Origin: Desulfomicrobium sp. UBA5193
GTDB lineage: Bacteria > Desulfobacterota > Desulfovibrionia > Desulfovibrionales > Desulfomicrobiaceae
Assembly (NCBI GenBank): GCA_002412965.1
Contig: DHWB01000003.1
Location: 774,322-838,321 of the forward strand
Length of the DNA stretch: 64,000 nt
Direction of reading: 5' to 3'
Both the position numbers and the translations under genes were made by a program. Positions 58,362 through 64,000 of the stretch are shown piece by piece. Position 1 is the first letter of the stretch, and each line of letters opens with the position of its first letter. The notes below the pieces were generated by a model. The model was not told the DNA's origin. It ran no database searches and worked only from the letters and a program-made list of their open reading frames with translations.

Positions 58362-58886
58362 TTACTTGACTTCGCCGATGGGAAATCCCGCGCCCTTCCA
58401 GGCGAAGATCCCGCCGGGGAAGCGGTAGACATTCTTGTAGCCGAGCTTCTTGGCCCAGATCGCGCCGTTGTGGCTGCGTGTGCATTTGACGAAGCCGCAG
58501 TAGATGACGATGGGCTTGTCCTTGTCCGGGCCGAGCATGGCTTCGAAATCGGCCTGGGTCTTGCCTGCGGTCTCCTTGACGTCCCATTCGGGCATGGCCG
58601 GGATGGGGAAGAGAAACTGCAGTGCGCCAGGCACATGCTCTTTCTTGTAGCTGTCCTCGTACGGCATGGTGTCGATGATGACCATGTCCGTTTTGTCGTC
58701 GGTCATTTTCTTGAGTTCCGCCGTCGTGACCAGATCATAGCCGCCTGCATTGGTGTCCCGGAAAAGCTTCACCGCTTCGGCTTCCTTGGTTGTTTCGGCC
58801 TCGAACTTGGAATCGAAGAGGGCGAAGGAGGGGCTGGCGAGCAGCACGCAGGCCATGGTCAAAATGAGGGCGATCGTCTTTTTCAT
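58362..58886 (-). CDS. Periplasmic rhodanese-domain protein, 174 aa
   Basis: A signal peptide (MKKTIALILTMACVLLASPS) and a single rhodanese domain with active-site IVIYCGFVKCTRSHNGA; the second Cys in the loop is close to the usual position. The DTMPYEDSYKKEHVPGAL region is the conserved upstream motif. It probably acts on sulfur or redox chemistry in the periplasm. It overlaps by four bases with a MauE-like membrane protein, an arrangement that recalls disulfide relay pairs. Confidence 0.88.
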   Translation of the reverse strand: MKKTIALILTMACVLLASPSFALFDSKFEAETTKEAEAVKLFRDTNAGGYDLVTTAELKKMTDDKTDMVIIDTMPYEDSYKKEHVPGALQFLFPIPAMPEWDVKETAGKTQADFEAMLGPDKDKPIVIYCGFVKCTRSHNGAIWAKKLGYKNVYRFPGGIFAWKGAGFPIGEVK

Positions 58887-59386
58887 GCGGCTTCTTCCTT
58901 GAAAATAGAGGTTTTGATGGACTGATATTTATTGGCAAAGTTACCTGGACGCACGCCCAGAAACCTCCGCCACAGGTACAGTGTTCCCGCGCATCCGAGC
59001 ATGATCAGATCCCGCCACAGTGCGCCGCGAATGCCAGCGTAGGCTTCGCCCTCAAGGTCGCCGGGACCGTAGCAGCCGCAGTCGATGTCCAGGCCCATGT
59101 GCATCCCGTAGCCGAGTACGGTGATGAACATGAGGATCATGAGGGTGATGAGCCCAAGGCTGCCCCGGATGTCGAAAATGAGCGCCACCGCGCCGATAAT
59201 CTCCAGCATCGGCAGGAAAATGGCCACGGGCAGGACCAGCGGTCCGGGCAGGATGCCGAAGGCGTCGATGGTCACGGCGAAGGTCATGGGGTCCTGAATC
59301 TTGATGATTCCGGCCACCAGGAAGGACAGGGCCAGCCCGACCCGGACCATGGCGTAGGACCAGTGTTTCCAGCAAAAGGGGATCAT
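58883..59386 (-). CDS. MauE/DoxX-family membrane protein, 167 aa
   Basis: Four predicted membrane helices; a cysteine pair in DIDCGCYGPGD between helices 3 and 4 is the hallmark of MauE-type proteins that supply disulfides or process heme/sulfur partners. It heads a two-gene unit with the periplasmic rhodanese (ATGA overlap). The exact substrate is unknown. The 59387-59564 gap upstream shows nothing. Confidence 0.85.
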   Translation of the reverse strand: MIPFCWKHWSYAMVRVGLALSFLVAGIIKIQDPMTFAVTIDAFGILPGPLVLPVAIFLPMLEIIGAVALIFDIRGSLGLITLMILMFITVLGYGMHMGLDIDCGCYGPGDLEGEAYAGIRGALWRDLIMLGCAGTLYLWRRFLGVRPGNFANKYQSIKTSIFKEEAA

Positions 59387-59564
59387 GGGGAGAATATCTG
59401 ACCTGACGGAGGCTTGCGGTCAAATCGTTCTTTCGGATCAAAGAGGCGGATTGATATTGATTTTACTGATGATTGTCGGCGTGTGGCGATTTATGGGTAG
59501 CCGAGAGCTCGCTGAAGGCAGGTTTATCGCTTTCGCTGGAATCCCATGCCTCCGGCTGCAGCCG

Positions 59565-60287
59565 TTATGTTTCGGAAATGGAATCAGGCGTCGAGGGCTC
59601 AAGAGGATCAAGCGCAACCGGGGATATGTGCGCGGCGAAGTCGCACGCGGCGTGGAACACGGTCCAATCCCCGCTGTAGGGATGGAAGAGGCCGAGCTGG
59701 CTCGCATGGAGCATGAGGCGCTCTCCTGGCCTCTGCTCGCCATAGAGATTGTCGCCCAGGATGGGGTGGCCAAGGCTGGCCATGTGTACCCGCAGCTGGT
59801 GCGAGCGACCGGTGTGGGGCCGCAGGAGGACGAGGGTGAAATGCCGGGATCTTTCCAAAATCTCGTATTGCGTCAGGGCCGGTTTGCCCGTGGCGTGGCA
59901 GACCATCTGGCGGGGGCGGTTGGGCCAGTCGCAGATGAGCGGCAGATCGACCAGTCCGGAATCTTCGGACATCACTCCCCGGACCAGGGCCAGATAGACC
60001 TTGCGGGTCTTGCGGTCCTGGAACTGCTGACGCAGGACCGCCTCGGCCTTGCGCCGGGTGGCTACGACCAGCACGCCGGAGGTGCCCAGATCCAGGCGAT
60101 GCACGGCCTGGGCGCACGCGTGGATTTCGCGCACCCGCGACAGGGCCGAGTCGAACAGGTCCGGGGTGCGGCCGGGCACGGACAGCAGGCCGCTCGGCTT
60201 GTTGAGCACCACCATGTCCCGGTCTTCGTGGATGAAGACCAGCCTGGGTTCTGTGGGGGGGGCGTAGAGCAACGGTTCCAGGGGCAT
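59565..60287 (-). CDS. RluA-family pseudouridine synthase, 240 aa
   Basis: The catalytic Asp is in AVHRLDLGTSGVLVVA, and the second motif RPHTGRSHQLRVHMASLGHPI is complete, both typical of RluA-type enzymes. No S4 domain is visible, matching RluA rather than RluC/D. It modifies uridines in 23S rRNA or tRNA. The ATG at 60287 follows the upstream gene by two bases; the longer ORF upstream is in another frame's gene. Confidence 0.92.
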   Translation of the reverse strand: MPLEPLLYAPPTEPRLVFIHEDRDMVVLNKPSGLLSVPGRTPDLFDSALSRVREIHACAQAVHRLDLGTSGVLVVATRRKAEAVLRQQFQDRKTRKVYLALVRGVMSEDSGLVDLPLICDWPNRPRQMVCHATGKPALTQYEILERSRHFTLVLLRPHTGRSHQLRVHMASLGHPILGDNLYGEQRPGERLMLHASQLGLFHPYSGDWTVFHAACDFAAHISPVALDPLEPSTPDSISET

Positions 60288-60289
60288 GG

Positions 60290-61075
60290 TCAATGCGGGC
60301 TGGGCGCGAGCAGATGCTGCTGATCGGTCAGGGCGGTGATGGCGGCGTTGATGTCTTCGATCATGTCCGGGGGCACGCTCTTGCTGAAGATGAGATACCG
60401 GGGATTTCCGCTGGGAATATCCTTCACGTGCAGGGCGACAAAGTCGCTTGCGTTGACCTGCGCGGAGCGCAACAGGTTGGGGATCTCTTCCGGGGTCACC
60501 AGCATGTACGAGGCCCGCTGCGAAAGCAGCAGCTTGAGCAGGACGTCGTTCGTGGTGGGGATGACCACGGAACGGACCGGGATGGACTGCAGCAGACGGT
60601 CGACATAACTCCCGTAGGAAAAAGACGCCATGCGGGCCATGATCAGGGACTTGTCCCAAAAGATATCCGCCAGGGTTTCGTGCTGGTCGATTTTTTCGGC
60701 CAGGGCGCGGGTGGTCAGCACGACCATGGGGGTGTCCCGGTAGATGGGAAGGCTGAAATGGGCGAAGGATTCGCGCTCGGGGTTCTTGAACCAGCCGATT
60801 GAGCAGGTGGGAGACTGGTTATGGCGCAGCTCCTCGAGGATGCGGTTGGGAGGCAGGGGGGCGTAGGAGGCCGGGACGCCTGCCTGTTCAAGGATGCGCA
60901 TGGTCAGTTCGAGCAGGAAGCCCCTGGGTCGGCCGCTTTCCGTCCAGTAATAGGGCGGGCGTTCCAAATAGGACACCTTCAGCTGGATTGGCTCCTGGGC
61001 TGTGGCCGCGCCAGGAATGAGCAGGAGCAGCAGGGGAAGCAGAAGCAGCGCCTTCCGCAGTGCTCCACGTGTCAT
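60290..61075 (-). CDS. Periplasmic solute-binding protein (family 3-like), 261 aa
   Basis: A long signal peptide (ALRKALLLLPLLLLLIPGAATA) precedes a two-lobed SBP_bac_3-type domain (PPYYWTESGRPRGFLLELTMRILEQAG, NRILEELRHNQSPTCSIGWF). No permease or ATPase for it is adjacent, so it may be a stand-alone sensor or an orphan receptor. ATG 61075 overlaps the upstream gene by four bases. Confidence 0.82.
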   Translation of the reverse strand: MTRGALRKALLLLPLLLLLIPGAATAQEPIQLKVSYLERPPYYWTESGRPRGFLLELTMRILEQAGVPASYAPLPPNRILEELRHNQSPTCSIGWFKNPERESFAHFSLPIYRDTPMVVLTTRALAEKIDQHETLADIFWDKSLIMARMASFSYGSYVDRLLQSIPVRSVVIPTTNDVLLKLLLSQRASYMLVTPEEIPNLLRSAQVNASDFVALHVKDIPSGNPRYLIFSKSVPPDMIEDINAAITALTDQQHLLAPSPH

Positions 61076-61782
61076 TGCAGGAGCTCCGAAGAGACTGCGG
61101 GTTCGAACACTCCGAGCTGGTCCAGCTGCCAGGCGACATTCTTGCCGATCATCTGCCGTTTGCGCACGGTGATCCACCAGATCCCCTTCCAGCGCCATCC
61201 GGGTATGGACATGACATACTTGGCCTGGCGCTTGAGCGAAATGGCGATGAGCTCCGTGGTGCTCTCCGTCCTGTCCTGGGGTGCAAGGCCGGTGCGCCGT
61301 TCCAGCGTCGCGCGGCCCTGCAGGTGCAGTTCGAGGAGTTGGGTCAGCGAGGACGCCGGAAAGCTCTGAATGAAGGCGCCGGGTACGGCTGGAAGCGTAT
61401 GGGCATCCGGAGCGTTGGTCGTGGTCACTCCGGTTTTGTCATCATAAATGGTGACCAGTTCCACGAAGTGCTTGCCTAGGCCGAAGTAGAAAACCAGATA
61501 GGTCTTGTCCCCGGTGTTTTTCCAGGTCCGGCAAAAGAGGGACTGTTCCTTGGAAGCAATCTGGAAATCGAACATGACGTCTTCCTCGAAGCCGTGTTCC
61601 CCGGCCCAGTCCTCTGCCTGCCGCAGAGGGGCGCGCATGTCCTGCTCATGCGGGACATGGGTGCGCAGGATGATGCGTTCCGAGGGGTTGGCCAGGGCGT
61701 CGACCGTGACCTGCATGATTCTCATGGAAAGATACCATACTCCGGCGAAACCGGCCAACATGAGGATGGGCAGGATGGTCAT
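61072..61782 (-). CDS. Membrane-anchored protein of unknown function, 236 aa
   Basis: An N-terminal hydrophobic segment (about 2-22, ILPILMLAGFAGVWYLSMRI) and a soluble remainder with FYFGLGKHFVELVTIYDDKTG and GWRWKGIWWITV. I recognise no domain. GGAG five bases before ATG 61782 supports the start. It forms an operon with the solute-binding protein and the pseudouridine synthase. Confidence 0.7.
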   Translation of the reverse strand: MTILPILMLAGFAGVWYLSMRIMQVTVDALANPSERIILRTHVPHEQDMRAPLRQAEDWAGEHGFEEDVMFDFQIASKEQSLFCRTWKNTGDKTYLVFYFGLGKHFVELVTIYDDKTGVTTTNAPDAHTLPAVPGAFIQSFPASSLTQLLELHLQGRATLERRTGLAPQDRTESTTELIAISLKRQAKYVMSIPGWRWKGIWWITVRKRQMIGKNVAWQLDQLGVFEPAVSSELLQ

Positions 61783-61819
61783 GATTTCTCCAGCATGTAA
61801 GGCCGGGATTGCATTGTGG

Positions 61820-62470
61820 TCATGAACGGCTCTTCTCCAGGATGTCCAGTTCTTCCAGAACCAGGGGCAGGATGCCGTCCACGATGCGCGCCACTCCCGA
61901 GGCATTGGGGTGCAGGCCGTCATCAAGGACCATCTTCTGCTCCCCTATAACTCCTTCCAGGAAAAAAGGGTACAGGGTCAGCTCATGCTTTTCGGCCAGA
62001 TCGGAAAACACTGTCTGGAATTGCCTGCGATATGCCTCTCCCCAATTGACCGGAGCGCGCATCCCGGCCAGTATGACCCTTGCTCCGGCCTGTCTGCATT
62101 GCTCGATCATGGCGTCCAGATTGGCGTGCATGGTGGCCGGGTCCAGGCCGCGCAGGCCGTCGTTGGCGCCAAGCTCCAGCACGACCAGGTCGGGCTTGTC
62201 CTGCAGGGACCACGCCAGCCGGGCCAGGCCGCCGCTGGTGGTATCGCCGGAAAGACCGGCGTTGGTGACCCGAACGGACCGGCCCTCGCCTATGAGGCGT
62301 TTCTCCAGTTGCGCGGCGAAGGACTGGGAGGCGGGCAGGTTGTAGCCTGCGGTCAGGCTGTCACCGAAGGCGAGAATGTGCAGGGTCGAGTCCGCGCTGG
62401 CGGGCCGTGCCGGGCAGATCAGAATGAGCGCCGTGGCCCAGGCGATACCCCATAAAAGGATGGATGACAT
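61820..62470 (-). CDS. tesA: TesA-like multifunctional acyl-CoA thioesterase/lysophospholipase (SGNH hydrolase), 216 aa
   Basis: A signal peptide (1-26) and a GDSL/SGNH hydrolase with block I ILAFGDSLTAGYN (nucleophile Ser), block II Gly in NAGLSGDTTSGG, block III ELGANDGLRGL (Asn) and block V DDGLHPNASG (Asp and His). It hydrolyses thioesters and lysophospholipids in the periplasm. It is divergent from the ABC ATPase gene, and both start codons share one CATG. Synteny with E. coli tesA-ybbA-ybbP is clear. Confidence 0.94.
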   Translation of the reverse strand: MSSILLWGIAWATALILICPARPASADSTLHILAFGDSLTAGYNLPASQSFAAQLEKRLIGEGRSVRVTNAGLSGDTTSGGLARLAWSLQDKPDLVVLELGANDGLRGLDPATMHANLDAMIEQCRQAGARVILAGMRAPVNWGEAYRRQFQTVFSDLAEKHELTLYPFFLEGVIGEQKMVLDDGLHPNASGVARIVDGILPLVLEELDILEKSRS

Positions 62471-63143
62471 GAATATTCCTTCTGTTGTGCTTGAAGACGT
62501 TCATTTGACGCTAACCGCCGGCTCGGGGCCGGTCAACATCCTGAGCGGGGTAAACCTGCGGGTGGAGCAGGGGGAAACCCTGGCCGTGGTCGGGCCGTCG
62601 GGCTCGGGCAAGACGACCATGCTCATGCTCATGGCCGGCCTGGAACGCCCGTCGTCCGGCCAGGTGCGGCTGGCGGGAGTTGATCTGACGGGCATGAGCG
62701 AGGACGAGCTGGCGCGTTTTCGGCGCGAAAATCTGGGCATCGTCTTTCAGGCCTTTCATCTCATCCCGACCATGACCGCGCTCGAAAACGCGGCCCTGCC
62801 TCTGGAGTTCGCCCACCACCCCAATGCCAAGACAAGGGCCATGGACGCCCTGGAACAGGTCGGCCTCGGTCATCGCGGGACTCATTATCCGGCCCAGCTG
62901 TCCGGCGGCGAACAGCAGCGCGTGGCCCTGGCCCGCGCCTTTGCCGCGCGGCCGCGCATCATCCTGGCCGACGAGCCCACGGGCAACCTCGACGAGGATA
63001 CGGGCGGGCGCGTCATGGAGCTGCTCTTTACCCTGCAGGCCGAAGAAAACGCGACTTTGGTCCTGGTCACCCACGACCGCTCCCTGGCCGAACGCTGCGA
63101 CCGGGTGGTGACCATGCACTCGGGCCGCATGGAGGAGCGATGA
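62469..63143 (+). CDS. ybbA: ABC transporter ATP-binding protein (YbbA/LolD type), 224 aa
   Basis: Walker A GPSGSGKTT, Q-loop FQAFHLIPTM, signature LSGGEQQRVALARA and Walker B IILADEPTGNLD, all of the LolD/MacB-type export family. ATG 62469 has AAGGA eight bases upstream; ATG 62460 has its RBS too close. The stop overlaps the permease gene by four bases (ATGA). Probably it forms an inner-membrane exporter with the permease. Confidence 0.93.
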   Translation: MNIPSVVLEDVHLTLTAGSGPVNILSGVNLRVEQGETLAVVGPSGSGKTTMLMLMAGLERPSSGQVRLAGVDLTGMSEDELARFRRENLGIVFQAFHLIPTMTALENAALPLEFAHHPNAKTRAMDALEQVGLGHRGTHYPAQLSGGEQQRVALARAFAARPRIILADEPTGNLDEDTGGRVMELLFTLQAEENATLVLVTHDRSLAERCDRVVTMHSGRMEER

Positions 63144-64000
63144 ACCGCCAGGACTGGGCCTTGGCCCTGACTCTGTGTCGCAGGGAGTTGCGCGGGGGCC
63201 TGCGCGGTTTCGGCGTGTTTCTGGGCTGCCTTTTCCTGGGCGTGCTCGCCATCAGCGCCGTGGGATCCCTGGGCCGCGCCTTGGAGGCGGGGCTGGAAGG
63301 CGACGCCAAGGCCATTTTGGGCGGCGACGTGAGCGTCAGCCTGACCTCGCGTGATCTCAGCGAGTCCGAACGCACCCATCTGCGCGGCCTCGGCACCCTG
63401 AGTCAGACCCTGTCCACGCGGACCATGGCCAGATCGCAGCGGGACGGCAAGCCTGCTTCCGTGCTGGTGGAGCTGAAGGGTGTGGACAGCCTCTATCCCC
63501 TGTATGGCCGGGTGGAGCTTGAGAGCGGCGGCGAGGTGCGGGAGCTGCTGGCTGTGGATGGGGGCCTGCCCGGAGCCGTGGCCGATCGCGACCTGCTGGT
63601 GCGTCTGGGGCTTGAGGTCGGAGACGAGCTTGCCGTGGGCGAGGTGCGTTTTGCGCTGCGCGGCGTCGTTGTCCGCGAACCCGACCGGGTCATGGAATTT
63701 TTCAGCCTGGGGCCACGGCTCATGGTCGGGGCCGAGGCTTTTCGTCAAACCGGGCTGGCCGAGCCGGGCAGCCTGTTCCGCATTGAGTACCTGCTGCGGC
63801 TTGACGGCGACAGGGCCGCGCAGGTGGCGGAGGGAATCCGCACGGCATATCCCGATTCGGGCTGGCGGGTGCGCGACTATGCCCGCGCCGCGCCGCGCGT
63901 GCGCACCATTCTGGAGCGCATGAGCGTGGACCTGACCCTGGTCGGCCTTGGTGCGCTCCTGGTCGGAGGGCTCGGCATCGCGGGCGGGGTGCGCGGGTAT
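63140..64000 (+). CDS. ybbP: ABC transporter permease, YbbP type (3' truncated by window)
   Basis: The frame from ATG 63140 stays open to the window end (287 codons). It begins with a short cytoplasmic segment and a hydrophobic helix (FGVFLGCLFLGVLAISAVG), then a large periplasmic domain (LGGDVSVSLTSRDLSESERTHL), ending in LTLVGLGALLVGGLGIAGGV, the start of the next membrane helix. This is the FtsX/MacB-like, YbbP architecture (about 800 aa). GGAGGAG precedes the start. Confidence 0.9.
   Translation, partial: MNRQDWALALTLCRRELRGGLRGFGVFLGCLFLGVLAISAVGSLGRALEAGLEGDAKAILGGDVSVSLTSRDLSESERTHLRGLGTLSQTLSTRTMARSQRDGKPASVLVELKGVDSLYPLYGRVELESGGEVRELLAVDGGLPGAVADRDLLVRLGLEVGDELAVGEVRFALRGVVVREPDRVMEFFSLGPRLMVGAEAFRQTGLAEPGSLFRIEYLLRLDGDRAAQVAEGIRTAYPDSGWRVRDYARAAPRVRTILERMSVDLTLVGLGALLVGGLGIAGGVRGY

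Noticed and set aside
1..64000. CRISPR array, prophage, insertion sequence or rRNA operon
   Set aside because: No regularly spaced repeats, phage structural genes, transposase or rRNA sequence was found on either strand.

Overview
This window is GC-rich chromosomal DNA that looks like a sulfate-reducing member of the Desulfovibrionales (Desulfobacterota), perhaps close to Desulfomicrobium. The evidence is a rubredoxin:oxygen-oxidoreductase-type flavodiiron protein next to a 553-residue hybrid cluster protein, indolepyruvate:ferredoxin oxidoreductase, a DtxR-controlled feo operon, a small multiheme cytochrome and many two-[4Fe-4S] or flavodoxin modules. I see no rRNA, CRISPR array, complete insertion sequence or prophage. 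One tRNA gene (Leu, anticodon CAA) is present. Both window ends cut a gene: an iron-type alcohol dehydrogenase on the left and an ABC-transporter permease on the right.

Layout. 0-11 kb: alcohol dehydrogenase tail, J-domain protein and K+ channel (minus strand), then ROO/Hcp stress pair, rhodanese/TSUP/diguanylate cyclase operon, HAD phosphatase and a COG2509 flavoprotein. 11-14.7 kb: SLOG-like protein, then an enterobacterial-style ilvBN operon with a valine-rich leader peptide and an attenuator, and greA. 14.7-24.6 kb: large hybrid histidine kinase, SUI1-type factor, an aminoglycoside-phosphotransferase-like kinase and two glycosyltransferases fused transcriptionally to feoA-feoB-feoA, with the DtxR-type regulator just upstream, and an HPt protein. 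24.6-33 kb: M29 aminopeptidase, CYTH protein, UppP, a DapF-like racemase, a hook-like flagellar protein, a DUF3047 protein and iorAB. 33-43 kb: chemoreceptor, glutamine cyclotransferase, acetyltransferase, flavodoxin/ferredoxin protein, PQQ-type sugar dehydrogenase, peroxiredoxin, phosphoglycolate phosphatase and an acetyltransferase-deacetylase fusion. 43-54 kb: an AT-richer gene-poor stretch, htpX behind a yybP-ykoY-type manganese riboswitch, dienelactone hydrolase, acyl-CoA synthetase, RNA methyltransferase, agmatinase and an SPOR-argS-fabD operon opposite rsmG. 54-57 kb: an accessory segment with a Fic protein, bracketed by similar hairpin repeats and ending at tRNA-Leu. 57-64 kb: diheme cytochrome, Ca2+/cation antiporter, rhodanese plus MauE-like membrane protein, RluA-type pseudouridine synthase, solute-binding protein, and the divergent tesA / LolD-like ABC pair.

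The most noteworthy signals are regulatory. They are a manganese-sensing riboswitch in front of a membrane protease gene (htpX), an ilv attenuator of enterobacterial design, an operator-like palindrome placed between the -35 and -10 of the feo promoter, and two independent head-to-head gene pairs whose start codons overlap on a single CATG. Protein-level oddities include an N-acetyltransferase fused to a histone-deacetylase-fold amidohydrolase, an IorA whose two ferredoxin motifs both lack the second cysteine, and an RlmD/RumA-type methyltransferase missing one Fe-S cysteine.
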